From NCBI GenBank assembly GCA_019096155.1, contig JAHCVI010000005.1, positions 2,304,468 through 2,368,467 on the forward strand: a stretch of 64,000 nucleotides of DNA. The letters are read 5' to 3'. A program made the position numbers and the translations under genes. The stretch is from Staphylotrichum longicolle. Taxonomy: Eukaryota > Ascomycota > Sordariomycetes > Sordariales > Chaetomiaceae. How positions within the stretch are numbered: position 1 is the first letter of the stretch; every line of letters begins with the position of its first letter. Below the pieces are notes generated by a model. That model ran no database searches, was not told where the DNA came from, and worked only from the letters and a program-made list of their open reading frames with translations. Shown in pieces: positions 21,651 to 34,732 of this stretch.

Positions 21651-24010
21651 GCGCACTGAGGGATTGTCGCGAAAGCTACCTAATTAGCACCTTGAATGAT
21701 CCTGGCGGGATCTCTGCGGGAGGTCCGTCTGCGAAGTAGGCCGGGGACTGGCTGCGTGTGTTTTTTCTCGGTTGGCCTTGCATGGCACGTCTCTTTTTGC
21801 CTGTTCAGCCAGCATTTGAGGATTTTGCAAATGAAAAGCAGCGGGCGGGCATTTTTGTCGGACGGGAGTTTGAGGGCCGATTTCCCGCCAGCCTTCAAGC
21901 TGGCGCCGCTGACATCCAGTCAGTGTGACGGAGATAGTCGAAGGATTTGATGCAAGAGAGAAGAGAGAGATTCGTTATAGAAGCCGATGTCGGGCGATAG
22001 AATGAGGCAAAAGACGGTAATCGAAAAGCGATGGAATGGCTCTTGTCTCCTGCCTGGTCCGTTGTTCGTGACCGGATTGGCGTCAGCCTTGCCGGGTCTG
22101 CTGCGGTGTCCACGTGCGGTGCAGCGGTGGCTTGCTGCTGAGTCCCCCGGGCCGTCGAGTGGTGTAACCTGGGGCCGTCAGGGAGCAGATTGGCTGCATG
22201 CCCTTGGTCTGGTGACGTCAATGGCGCGGGCTTCTGTTTCCATTCGTCATCTGTCCGGCCCGGACTCGAGGTTGGAGCCCTCAAAAGACTTCATCTTTAC
22301 TTTCACGATATCAGGTGCATGCAGACCGTCTTGGGAAAGATCAAGAACAGACACATCGGGTTGCGTTTTTAACACAACCACAGACAACCCACCATTCCAT
22401 GCCAGTGGATTCCGATCGGCCTAGCGCGTGCCGAAGTCGACCCCATCCGCATTCGTAAATTGCCAGAGCGCAGCGAAAGAGGGGCAGCCAACCCCGGGGT
22501 GACGCCCAACCGGGCAAGCCAGGCAAGATTTCAGCGTGGGAAATGGGAAAACTTGGAAATCCGACCGCTTCTTCGAACCCACCCTCATCCCTAACTGTGG
22601 TCCCCCGACGCGCACTCTATTCGTTGGGGGCTCGGTGCCAAGGTCGGCGCTTGCTCACAAACTGGCCGCAATCCGGGGTCCTTGCAGACTCTATCGAGGG
22701 AGGGCGCATGGGCAGGCATGCCAGACAAGCCTCTTTTCCGGTGAAGCTTTTTTTCCCTTCTCTTGTGGAATGCCTCACTTTGCATATTCCGGTTGTTTGC
22801 GTCAAGCAGGCTGGTAGAGCACCTCCAGCCGGGGCTGTGTCCGATGTTGCGCTTCTTGTGTCCCACAGTGCTGCACGGAGTGAGGTAGTTATGGGAGAGG
22901 GTGTCGTAGAGGCATTCGTAAGGCAGGCAGCTCACCATCTTAGGCTGTGGGTTGTCAAATCCGAGTTAGGAAAGGAGAGGCGCGGCAGGAACTTTGTCTC
23001 CGGATGCATTTGCAGTGTATGGATTTGTAAAGGCGTCTAAGGCATTTTCTCGAGACCCTGGAAAGAACGGCACCCCGCTTTCCCTGCCTTCCAGCAAACC
23101 CGCCACGGGCCCACGGACCACACACAGCATTTCGATTCTGTCATCGGATTGCCGACCGCCGCTGCTGCTATTCTCCCATCACCACCGACCCACGGGTGCA
23201 CTCGGCGCTCCCGGCAAATTCCCTCCCAACCTAGCTCCGTAACCCAAGGCCCTCCCTAGGCATCCCTCCTGACCACCTCACCCCGTCGACCTGGCGCCAC
23301 ACGCCCCATCGAATCCGTCCCCACGGGCTCTGCACCGACCCATTTTCTGCTGCACTATCGCCCGGTTTGGATGCTCTGAGCTCTTTGGGTTTACCGGCTC
23401 CCCGACAGCCACTCGAGAGCCAGTCCGCCGCAGTCCACAGCCAGTCGCAGACTTTCCAGTTCCTGCCTAGGTGGGTGGGCCTGTCCTCGACCCGCTGTCC
23501 ACCGCCGCCACGCCCGCAGTTGCTGCTGAGCGGTGCACGACACAGACACACGCCTCCATCGCACCACACCTCGACCCAAAAAAAACACCATACACAGCGC
23601 GCAGCACACACCGCACACGCTCTGCACGCTCCACGCAAGGGACCGCGCTGGCAAGCGGTTTCCATCTCGGGCAAAGTCAAGCTCACTTAGGCCAGCAGGC
23701 TAACCCGCGCCCTTAACCCCCCTCACTCAAAGGAAACACCCGGACACGGCGCTCGCAAAATTAAATTCGGACAAGCAGTCGAGCAGAGCTCGCAGGACCC
23801 GCTCTCCGTGCTGCCACTCGCCAACGCCCCCGCTTGCCGATTCTCCGTTTTGCCCTCCCGCGCGCGCAAGTTGCAACGGGTGCGAGCGATGGTCATCAAC
23901 ACCAGCAGCAGCATCAGCAGAACATGACCGGCTCAACGTCGACTCCTGTCTGGCCCGCCTTCGATACTTGAGTCCCCGCGCATCGGATCCGTCAGGCATT
24001 CCTCGCGACC
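21651..24010. other. Intergenic region upstream of the histidine kinase
   Basis: This 2.4 kb lies between the UGM stop and the histidine kinase ATG, two tandem genes. The last ~900 bases are pyrimidine- and CA-rich (for example CACACAGCGCGCAGCACACACC near 23590), as expected for a long 5' UTR and promoter. No gene, tRNA-like element or long repeat was found. Confidence 0.45.
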
Positions 24011-27000
24011 ATGGACTCCTCCCCCGCCGCCGTCTCCCGGCCGATCGAGGACCAGCTGCTCGAGTCAACCTCCCGCATTCTCGAACGGCTGCACCAGATC
24101 GCCGGCTACACTTGGGACGACTCGCAGCGGCCCTTCCATTCGACCTACAACAACTGGCACGTCTTCGGGACGAGATTCGTCTCGCCCTACTCGACCCCTC
24201 CCCAAGCCGCGAATACCATCACCTCCCCCTCGGCCTACCACCCCTCGAGCCCGCCTGCGGTACATAATATCAGCATCTCCCCGTCTAGCCGAGCATCCTC
24301 TGCAGACCACCGTTCTCATATCACCCCGTCAGAGGCCGACTCCGTCTCCGACCGCTCGACCGCTTCGCTTCCGCCCACATCGTCCACTGCCGCCACAACA
24401 GATGCGCCCGTCATCGAGCAGCGCGTGGTCGCCCGCGTGTCGTACCACGTACTTCGCGAGGAGAGGGCCTTTATCATTTCCAAGAGCCTGGTCTCGAGCG
24501 TGGATCCCAAGGGTGAGCGCATCGTCAAGCCCCTGGACATCATGCGGCTGCCGCCAGCCCCCGCCGACCCAGGCCCGATTATTGTGGCCATCTATGAGGA
24601 TGCTGGCCCAAATCACCTCTTCGAGGTCTTGGACTTTGGCCCCGCGTTTTACTATGCCAAGAAGGAGAACGACCGCTGGACAGCATGTCCGAAGGAGCCC
24701 ATCACACTCAAGCCCCCTCTCAGCCTCCACAATTTCCTGGATTTTGCCATTGGCGCCGCGCAGTGTTTAGAAATTGTCCACCACGGGCAGGGCATTGTTC
24801 ACGGCGAGATACGGGGCGACGCCTTTCATTACAACATCGAGACGAACCGGGTCAAGCTGGTGTCTTTCGGCTCAGGTCTAAGGTCCTTTGAGCACGGCTT
24901 GACGAGCACCGGCTGGTCCGCCCTTTCCAAGACACTGGGCGCCAGGCATAAGCTGCAGTACATCAGTCCCGAACAGACGGGGCGCATGCCTGCCGAGCCC
25001 GACACCCGCACCGACATCTACTCTCTGGGCATCTTGTTCTGGACCCTCCTGACACAACAACCCCCATTCCAGGGCGACAACCCCCTGGATATCGTCCAAG
25101 GTGTGCTTGGCCGGAGGATACCAAATGTCACTGCCATCCGCATGGACGTTCCCGAGGTCATTGGGCGCATTATCCAAAAATGTACAGCAAAAAACATTAG
25201 TGACAGATACTACTCGGCCGGTGGTCTCCGTTACGATCTAGTCTCGGTCCAACGGATGCTCGGCGTGGGCGACTCTCCTGCGCTGCGGGACTGGCCGATA
25301 GCCTCGAGAGACGTTTCCTCCTCTTTCAGGTTGCCGATAGCCATGATCGGCCGAGACCGCGAGCGGGCCGAGCTGGTCAAACTCATTGAGAAGTTTGCCA
25401 GAACCCATACCGTGACTCCAGCCGGCAGCACGGGCCGGAACTCTGACGGATCGAGCCTCGGCACCGACAATAACGACGTCGACAATGCTTCGAGCGATGG
25501 CGCAAGCTCGGCCGGTGGCGCGAATCATCAGAACGGCCTACCCGCACCAGGAGACACGAAGTTGAAGGTCGGACCGCATTTGTCACCGACAGGGGCTGCC
25601 TCGGCAGGTGGTTCTCTATCGACCATTTCGTCTGGTGCTTCGCTCTCTGGGGCCCTCCGCCCTCCCCGTCCTTGGGACAAAAGCTCGATACTCGACAGCG
25701 GTCATGCGACTGTTGATGGCCAGACTTCAGAACCCTCACGGCATAATGCCACCGTCGAACAGATTCGTCAGGCGCGAGCTTGTCGCGACAGCTAGGCACG
25801 TCCAAGTTCAGGAGGCAGGGCCATTGCGAGATCGTTCTAATTGAAGGAGCCGGCGGGCTCGGCAAAGCTCTCTTGTCCAGTCCGTCCTTGGAGACGCCCG
25901 CAGAAGGGGCTATTGCGCAACCGCCAAATTCGATCAAGGAAAAACACCGTTTGGGCCCTTGCTGAAACTCCTCTCCCTCTTCCGCCAAGTGCAAGGCGAG
26001 AGGAACACAGAGACCCCCTTCCACCAAGCTCTGAGGCAGTACGCCCGGCCAGTTTGGCCAATGCTGCACAAGGTTCTGGGCCTCCCGGAGTACCTCCTCC
26101 CACCAGCCGATTCATCAGTCATAGTTGCGTCCTCCAACTTCCAGGGCCCTAAAACCAACTTGAAGAGACGCGGTTCCTCGCCCGAGTTGTCGACTACCCC
26201 CTCGACTCTTCGGGCGTCCTCCGGCTCGGCCGGACAAAACTCGCGGGATTTTCTCCGCGCCGGCGCCGCCACCAAAACCAACCGGCTGATGAACACCTTC
26301 CTCGAGGTGCTGAGGTTGTTTACCCAGCACAAGTTCATCTGCCTGTGTCTGGATGATCTACAGTATGCGGATGATGAGTCCCTGGAACTCATCAACCAAA
26401 TCATCAGCGTGCGGCTGAAGCTGATGCTGATTATCACATACCGCCCTGAAGACATGAGCTTCGAAACGGTGCAGAAGTTGTTGAGCACGCCCAAGTCTGA
26501 CGACTTTCCGATCAGAGGACCCGGCGGCCCGACCACGACCAAGATCTCACTCATGCCCCTACGAGAAGAGGATATTGTACGCTATGTTTCCGCCACCCTC
26601 TCGTTGCCGAAGGAACAAGTTCTCCCCCTGGCGCTGGTCATCCAATCCAAGACAGCGGGGAATCCATTCTACATGCGCGAAATGCTCAGCGCAGGTCACC
26701 GCAAGAAGTGCATCTGGTACGACTACGTCGCCGGCCATTGGAGGTATGACCTCGACAGGCTCTTTGATCAGTTCCAAGGGGAGCAGGACTACGACGTCCT
26801 TGATACGAACTTCATCACCCGCCGCCTGAGCGAGCTGCCCGCAGCGTCCAGGTCCATTCTCGCCTGGGCGGCCCTCCTGGGGCAGACTTTCTCGTTCGAA
26901 TTGATCTGTAAGCTGATGGAAGGCCATCGGTACGCCGAGGATGCCTCGGACGACGCTTCAGAAAGCGTCTGCGGGGCGCTGATGTCGACATCTTCACAAG

Positions 27001-30000
27001 AGGAAAGCGTCGCGGGTCTCGAGGCTGCGATTCAAGCCTTCATCATTGTCCCCTGCGACCGCGACGATCATTTTCGCTTCGCCCACGATCGTTATATCCA
27101 GGCCGCGGCGGCACTCAAGGAGTGCAATGCCCGGATGATGCACTTTGTGATTGCGCAGGTCCTCCTCAAGCACTACTCCCATAATCCGGTCCTGAGGGAC
27201 AACGCCGCCTCTCACATTTGCGAGTCCGTCGACATCATCAAGAAACGGGTACTGCATCGGCACAACTTCCGCAAGCTGCTCTTCGAGCGCGCACATGAGG
27301 CAACCGAGAGCGGCGCGCGACCTACCGCCGCCAAATACTACAGCAACGCCGTGGCTCTGCTGCAGTCAAATCCTTGGGACGAGGCGGCCGAGGACGTGTC
27401 GTACGATGAGACCCTCCAGCTCTATCTTCAAGCCGCCGAGTGCTACTTGTTCATGGGACATTTGAGCGCCGCCAATCTGCTTCTGCAGACAATATTCGAC
27501 CACGCAAGGACAGCTCTCGACAAGGCACCCGCCTGGGTATTGCAGTCAAGAATATTCGCCCAGAGCGGAAACTCACAGCAGGCCCTCGCCTCCCTCAAGC
27601 AGTGCCTGGGAGCCCTCGACATAGTCCTGGACGATTGCCCAACCATGGAAAAGTGCGATGAGCAGTTTGAGCGCCTGGCCCAGAAGATACAAAGCATGGA
27701 ACGTGAGGACGTGCTGAGCCCACCCTCCGCAAACGATGCGATGTTGTCGTCGGTTGGTGCAGTCCTGGCAGAAACGGCCAGTGCAGGGTGGTGGACCGAC
27801 TGTGTTGTTTTCTACCAGCTGACTCTCCTCATGTTGGAGACTCACTTCAGCCGCGGCGCGTACCCTCAGTCGGCAATGGCGTTTTTGTACATGTCCATCA
27901 TCGCTCTGTCTCGGTTCAACAAGCCGAGACTTGCAGCCGACTTGTCGAGCCTCTGCCTCGAGCTCATGGAGAAGTCACACGATGTGGGCTCCACGTCGCG
28001 GAACTACATGGTCTACGCCAACTTCGTCGGCCATGTGCAGGAGCCTATCAACGTCTCCGCTAGCCAGCTCGAGGGGGTGGTGGACTACACCGCCGCCGCG
28101 GGAGACAGGATATCGACTATTCTCAGTTTCGGCCTCTCGGCCCTGCTGAGGTTCTTTGCGAGCGAGAATTGCGCCGACCTGGAGGCCTTCAGCCAGTACG
28201 GCTGTGAAGAGATTCCGAGCTGGCATCTCGACACGCGAGGCGGCACCCTTCTCATTGCCGTCAGACAGGTCTGCCGCGCGCTGCAGGGCAAGACCCGGTC
28301 GTCGAACCCCCTGGAGGTCATGAGCGACGAGCATCACGACGCCGTCACCTACAAGAACTGGCTCAAGGGTCACACCCACAACGGCGGTCGCTCGTTGCTC
28401 ATCTACGAGACCATGGAAATCGTGCCTACCTTCCTTTACGGGCACTACGAGAGGGCGATCGAGATTGGCAAGGCTTGCTATGAGCGCGCACACCTCCTCT
28501 GGTCGGCTCGCAACGCCAGGCTGGCGATGCTGTTCTACGGCTTGGCGCTGGCTGGCGCTGTCATTCGACAGCAAGGGGATCCTCGCTCTCCAGGGGAAGG
28601 AGTGCTGCAGCCCCGGGTTGAAGAGACGGTCCGGCAGGTTGAGGAGCTCAACAAGAAGATCAAGGACTGGCAGGTTGTTGACAATGTTAACTATCTAGCA
28701 TGGTCAAAGCTGCTCGATGCGTCGGTCTCGGAAATGCTCGGCAACCACGGCACAGCCATCCGGCAGTACGAGGAGGCGCTGGATCATGCCTCGGAGCACA
28801 ACTTCATCTTTGAAGAGGCCCTCGGGAACTATCTGATGGCCAACATTTTCATCAGGAGCGCGGCTCGGCGCTCCGCCCGCTCCGCGCTCCGCGATGCGGT
28901 CGCCCTGTACCGCCAGTTTGGCGCGACGGGCATCGCCGACCGCATCGAGAGCGACCACAGCATCCTACTCCAACGGGCCATGCGTAACCCCCGCTTTATT
29001 GACCAAGGGGTGCAGACCGACTTTGCTGGCGATGCGGCGTCTGTACAGTACAGGGCTGTCGACGGCGATACCTCCGATGATTCCCAGCATGCTACCCAAG
29101 CCGCCGTGGCCGCCCTGAAGGGCGAGCGCATGACGGCCTGGCGAGGCGCGATGCAGCCTGAGGCCGGGGCCGGCTTGCCTGCGCTCGATATGATCGACCT
29201 GCACGCAATTCTGGTGTCTTCGCAGGTCATCTCGTCGGTGCTGAGGGTGGACGAGCTCCTCAAGACCATGTGCGACGTGATCCTGCAGACTTGCAGCGGG
29301 TCGGCCACGCGCGCCGCCATCGTCGTGCAAGACGACGGGAGCTCTGACTGGTGTGTCGCCGCGAGCGGTGATCCCGAGAAGGGGGCCGAAGCACACTTGC
29401 CGGGCGTCCCGCTCAGCGTGACTGACATTGTCGCCGAAAATGTCGTGCTCTACTGCACCCGGTTCCGCGAAGTCATCTTCATTCAGGACTTGCTGAATGA
29501 CGAGCGGTTTGGCAACGTCAGCGATCTCTGGATCCGGAAAAACCCGCTCAGCAAGGCTGTTATTGCCATTCCTATCTGTCACGGGTCGAAACCGCTGCTG
29601 GGCGTCCTCTATCTCGAGGGTGCTCCGGGGTCGTTCACGGATCGCAACGTCACCGTCCTGCAGCTTCTGGTCAACCAGATTGGCATCTCCATGTCCAACG
29701 CGCTCGCCATGAAGGCGGTCGAGAAGGTCTCAGCCGAAAACATCTCGATGGTCGAGATGCAGAAACGAGCGCTGGCGAAGGCGATCGAGGCCGAGACCAA
29801 GGCCAAGAACGCCGAGGCAGAGGCCATCCGCAACGTCAAGCTTGCCGAGGATGCCACCAAGGCCAAGTCCATCTTCCTCGCCAACGTCTCGCACGAGCTG
29901 CGCACGCCGCTGAACGGCGTGATTGGCAATTCTGAGCTTCTGCGAGACAGCAACCTCAACAAGGAGCAGCTTGAGATGGCCGACTCGATCAGGGTCTCGG

Positions 30001-31361
30001 CGGACCTGCTCTTGACCGTCATCAATGACATCCTGGACTTCTCGAGGATGGAGGCCGACAAGATGAAGCTGTACATCATTGCGTTCAACCCCGGAGAGAT
30101 GGTGCGCGAGGTCGTCCGGGCCGTGTCGTACAGCAACCGGGAGAAGACGTCCAAGAAGAACGTCAAGATCATCCAAGACATCAACCTCCCTCCCATGTTA
30201 ATATATGGAGACCCAATACGCCTCCACCAAGTTCTCGGCAATCTGATTGGCAACAGTCTCAAGTTCACGGAGGACGGGTCGATCACAATCGGCGCCCGCA
30301 TCGAGTCGGAGACGGCAGACGACGCGACGGTGACATTCTGGGTCAAGGACACAGGCATCGGCATCTCGGCGCAGCAGCTAGAGAACCTCTTCCAGCCGTT
30401 CAGCCAAGCGGACGAGAGCACGGCTCGCAAGTACGGCGGCAGCGGCCTCGGCCTGAGCATCTGCAAGTCCCTGATCGAGACCATGATGAAGGGCAAGATT
30501 CGCCTGGAAAGCAAGGAAAACGTCGGCACCACCGCCTGGTTCACTGTGACCTTTGAGAAGGCTCGACCGGAAGTGGTCGCCGGCGAGGAGCAGATTACCC
30601 CCAAGGGCTCCCTTCCCGAGCCCGTCAAGCCGTATCCCGCTCGTCTCGCCACTGTCAGGGAGCTCTCATCCACCGCCTCCTCCGCCCCTCGCCTTCCCGC
30701 GCCCACGGCCCTCAACCTGTCCCACATTCCCAAAGAACAAATTCGCATCTGCATTGCCGAAGACAACGCCATCAACGCGCGCATCGCGCTGCAGTACCTG
30801 CAGCGTTTGGGGTACCCGCGCGTAGACACATACGACAACGGGTTGAAAGCCGTCGAGGGGCTGCGCGAGAAGGCACAGCAAGGCACCCCCTACCACATCA
30901 TCCTCATGGACGTGCAGATGCCGGTGCTCGACGGGTACGAGGCGACCAAGCTGCTGCGCAATGACGAGCTCGAAACGGTGCGCAAGGTGTTGGTCATCGC
31001 CATGACGGCCTCGGCGATCCAGGGCGACAGGGAGAAGTGTCTGGCGGCCGGGATGGACGATTACCTTGCCAAGCCGGTCCGGTCGGAAGTGCTCAAGAAG
31101 AAGCTGGATGCGTATCTGCTGGGCGGCGCCGTAAATGGGGAGGGGTTGGCGGAGGGCCAAAACGCATCTGCTCATGCTACCCCGAAGGGGGAGAGTCAAC
31201 CGCGGCCCCGGGCCGCTCAGGCTGATGATGCCCCTGTCAAGGCGCAAGCTGAGGCTCTGTCGCAACCCCAAAACGAGGCGCCGGTCAAGGCTCAAACTGA
31301 GACTCCAGTGCAATCTCAAGCTGAGGTGCCTGCCCCAACCTCAACAGAAGTGCAGGGTTAA
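24011..31361 (+). CDS. CHK1-type (group X) hybrid histidine kinase, reading frame interrupted by three small indels
   Basis: A phosphorelay sensor of about 2450 residues if the frame is restored. Order: a Ser/Thr-kinase-like domain (~residues 150-420; HGEIRGDAFHYN and VSFGSGLRSF replace HRD and DFG, so probably catalytically dead); an AAA-type NTPase (IGRDRERAEL, P-loop GAGGLGK at 25846-25866, then CLCLDDLQYADDESL); a long helical region; a GAF domain (~1735-1900, SSQVISSVLRVDELL); a HisKA domain with FLANVSHELRTPLNGVIG (phospho-His near 1962); an HATPase (VKDTGIGIS, GGSGLGLSICKSL); and a receiver (ICIAEDNAINARIAL; phospho-Asp in ILMDVQMP near 2301). No introns are needed. Frame 1 stops at 25793-25795 and the remainder is open only in other frames. 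Comparison with the family places indels at 25772-25778, 25818-25822 and 25864-25866. Whether these are real or consensus errors is open. Confidence 0.9.
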
Positions 31362-33058
31362 TACAGGCAGACTCTTTTTCTCTCTCAGGTTTCGTGTTGC
31401 CAACCACCAACAAGCAACACTCCCACCACCGCCACCACCACCACCACTACAACAACGACAACAACAAACCCCCTCTGGTTCTGCGTAGATACCTCTTTAT
31501 GCATGGGCTTTTTTGGTTTTGGGATGGGTTTATATACCATTTTTTTGCTCTTTGTTTTCTTTTCGGGTTCTTTCGCTTGATATACATACATCTCTACTAT
31601 ACATATACCATGTGGGGTGGTTTTGGTTTTGGTTATTTGTTTTTGCTTTTCTGAAATGATAGGGGGGCTTGGTTGGGGTCACGGTTCATGGTCATGGTCA
31701 TGGTCTGGGGCAAAGGGGGGCAAAAAGGGGCCAAGGGGCAAAAGCAAAGGCAGCAGGCAGGCAGGCATGGATCGGACTTGGGGGACTGACCGGGCTTTTT
31801 TTGCGGGGAGTAGGTGGGCGGGTGGCTAGCTGGTTGTTGTTATTCGACAATGTGTTATGCTACGGAGAAGGAAGAAGATTGAATAGAGGGGCCTGGTCTG
31901 GTCTGGTCTGGTCGCCTTGTCTGGTCTGGTCTGGTCGCCTTGTCTGGTCTGGTCTGGTCTGGTCGCCTTGTCTGGTCTGGTCTTTGTTCATTTTGCGTGT
32001 CCTTTTTGGTTCCCTGCGGCCCTTGGCCTCTGTTTGCTGTGCATCAGGCAGGGGCATGGTAGTTGGATGGATCGCCGGCCGGTTGGGGTTCGGTCGGCCG
32101 GTCAGCTGGGCTTGGGCTTGCATGGTTCGGTTGCATTGCGTAGAGGGGCAGGGAGGAAACATGCTGTGGGAGATATGGGGAGAGGGCCCATACCTATGGT
32201 CTGCGATGATGATGGGGGAACGACTAGGGTTCCCTTGAGGGAATTGGAAATACAACCGGCCGAACGAACGGGGTTGTTGGTTGGGATCTTTGTATATATG
32301 AGCTGGACATGCGAGAGAGAGAGTATACCCATTTGGTAAAAAGAGAAGGTCAGTGGTTGAATGACGTGCTGGTCTGCCGTGTTGTGAGTGTGAAAAGCTT
32401 GAGGTTGGTACGATGGGCTCTGCTTGTGGCCGATTCTTTCTCTGCAAGTGGTCGGAGCGAGGAGGATGATTGACATGGAGGAGTATCCTGTATACAAACA
32501 GTTGGAGACTGGCATGTTGCATCGCATATTCGTGCTTTTTGCGTCTTTCTGTGGCAAATCATGTTCCGGTGGTTGATTCACGAACTCGAGTTTCCTTCTC
32601 TATGTTGCACGACTACCGAACGCTTGGCCAGGGTCCTGGTTTCTCCAATCGTGGAAACAAGAAACCCGGCGAGACCTGAGCTGGGTCCCAAGAACCATCC
32701 GTCATACAGAGACAAGGGCAAGTGTGTCTTGGAGGCAGAAAATAGCAGATAGAGAGGGGATCACGGACTCCGTACTCGTAACTCAAAGTGTTAGATGTGG
32801 AAGTACTACAAATTCAGTAACCTATACTGGGTGTACATCTGGAGACTGAATGAATTCCAGATTCAGTCCAGATACAATCCAGAACACAACCTGGCCAGGG
32901 GTCGGACGAGATTCTGCTAGAAGAAGGCGCAAGCGCAAACCCGACATGTATATGATTGCCACTCGTACAGAGCACCCTCAACACATTGTCAAAATAATCA
33001 TTTTATTTCATTGCAACACTCTATCCTTCTTTTCAGCCCACCCCACTATCTGACCTAG
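31362..33058. other. Convergent spacer between the histidine kinase and get2
   Basis: Contains a CCA/CAC-rich tract (31425-31455), G/T-rich sequence (31500-31720) and a CTGGT minisatellite (listed separately). The rest is unremarkable; no gene is supported. Both 3' UTRs lie here. Confidence 0.5.
31892..31983. repeat. CTGGT minisatellite
   Basis: Runs of two to four CTGGT units alternate with the spacer CGCCTTGT. Two levels of tandem repetition are therefore present: five-base units inside a block repeated three times. It lies in the non-coding spacer downstream of the histidine kinase. Confidence 0.9.
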
Positions 33059-34164
33059 CTAACCCCTCCACCAAGCCGCGGCCCCGAGTACAAACACACA
33101 CACCAACACATCCCCCCTCACGGTCCCCAGCACCTCCCCATACCGCATCGCCATCTCCACCTTGCCCCGCAGACCGCCCGGCAAGAACCCGACCACCATC
33201 CCCAGCACGCCGCTCCCCGCGGCAGACTGCAGCCGGCTCCGGCCGCGGTCGACAAAGTACCGCGTGCCCAACAAGACGGCCTCGGCGGTGGCGAAGGCCC
33301 AAAAGAAGTTCTTGGTCACCTCCCCGCCGCTGGCGGGGTACACGGCAGCAAGGCGCTCGCGCTCCTCGGCCGAGCCGGCGGCGGCGGCGGCGGCGCGGTC
33401 GCGCGAGGCCTTGGTGCCGGTGAAGGGGGTGTAGAGGGCAATGTAGAAGCCCAGGGCGAGGGCGATGAGGGTGTGCAGGAGGCGCCAGAGGGAGGCGGAG
33501 CGGTTGGGGAGGGCGGCCACGGGCGAGGAGGCTTGGGGTGTGCCTGGGGCGCCTGCGGCGGCGGGGAAGCCCGGCATGCCGCCTGGGGCGGCGAAGGGGT
33601 TGCTGGACGGGTTGCCGCCGAGCATCTGCATCATCATGCGCATCATCGGGTCGTCTTCCATGCCGGGCGGGAGCGGGGGCATGCCGGGCATGGAGGGGGT
33701 GCCTGCGCGCTGGGGCGTCGGCTGGTCGAGGCCGAGCATCATCTGGCGGAGCTGGGCGTCGGAGAGGTCGGTACTGTTGGAGGATGGAGGGGGGATGCGG
33801 GCGGTGGTTTGCGGTTGGTAGAAGTGCTCGGAGATGTCCACCTCTTCGGGGTCGGCGTGGTCTGTGTTGGCTGCCGTGGCGGCGGCGGGGGTGGCGGATG
33901 CAGTAGGGGCGGACGCGGCAGTTGTGCTTGATGTCGGTGCCGGAGCGGGTTCTGTGAGAGGATGGACGGGTTAGCTGGTGGAAGATCTATTTGGTTTCGA
34001 GATGCAGACTCACCGCGCGGGACTCCGCCGCCCAGGCCGGTGATTCTGTTGAGCCTGTTCTCGGCGCCGGCCTTGATCTTTGCCTCGCGACGGGCCTTGC
34101 GCAGGCGTGCCTGCTCGGCGGCGCGGGCCGAAGCAGCCTCCTCGTCGGGCGAGAGCTCGGTCAT
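33059..34164 (-). CDS. get2: GET complex subunit Get2
   Basis: Get2 (animal CAMLG counterpart) is an ER membrane receptor for Get3, which delivers tail-anchored proteins. Exons are 34164-34014 and 33951-33059, giving 347 residues. The N-terminus carries the conserved basic Get3-binding element (ARLRKARREAKIKAGAENRLNRITG, residues ~19-43). A disordered Ala/Pro/Met-rich linker follows (MPGMPPLPPGMEDDPMMRMMMQMLGG resembles other fungal Get2 proteins). Three C-terminal membrane segments are visible: LWRLLHTLIALALGFYIALY, a weaker one around NFFWAFATAEAVLLG and GDVLVCVFVLGAAAWW at the very end. The intron splits Arg50/Glu51. A telobox-like TTAGGGTT lies ~220 bases upstream of the start. Confidence 0.9.
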
Positions 34165-34732
34165 GTCTGCTTCTGTGCGTAGGGTATGCTGGATTTGGAT
34201 GTGGGTGTGGTGGGAGGTGGTGGAGGAGGATGGTGAGTGACGTCGAGCTCGGCGGACCAATTGCTCTTTTGATGTGTGTGGAGGTGCTGAGCTGTCGCAT
34301 CCTAGTCCCAGAAACCACAGGGCTTATCTTATCGGAGCTTCAGCTTGCTCCTGGCCGCCCCTTTTGTGTTCTTCTGAGGGAAGGGGGTTAGGGTTGGCGA
34401 GGTCTCTCCTTGACCCCTTATCCTCTCAACTTGCCAATCCACATCAACTCCACCAAAACACGAAAACAGCAAATCAAAAAGGAGACAAAAACATACAACA
34501 CCAGGGATTCGCTGGTCGTCACCGACCCAACTACTGATCTGGCTCTCACGCGTTTGACTAGGGGAGAGCGGACGGGATCCCGTATTTTCGCGCGGATATG
34601 GTCGTATGTGACAGTCAGTCTGCGCAGTTGCGCTTAAGAGGGGGCATGTCGGGGTGAGTTCCAGCACAGGACTGGTGTCCGTCAATCTGCACTTTCCAGC
34701 CTGAAATGTAAACAACCTCCCCCCCCTGTCCC
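34165..34732. promoter_or_regulatory. Spacer between get2 and the carboxylesterase; get2 promoter
   Basis: This 568-base spacer separates two tandem minus-strand genes. It contains GGGTTAGGGTTGG at 34385-34397, which includes a telobox-like core. It must also hold the 3' UTR of the esterase gene. No gene seen. Confidence 0.45.

Noticed and set aside
25766..25868. An intron as the cause of the frame breaks in the histidine kinase
   Set aside because: Any GT-AG pair that restores frame would remove the P-loop and neighbouring conserved residues, which are all encoded in the interval, only in shifted frames.
29609..30886. 425-codon minus-strand open frame
   Set aside because: Antisense to the histidine-kinase and receiver domains, which are fully recognisable on the plus strand.
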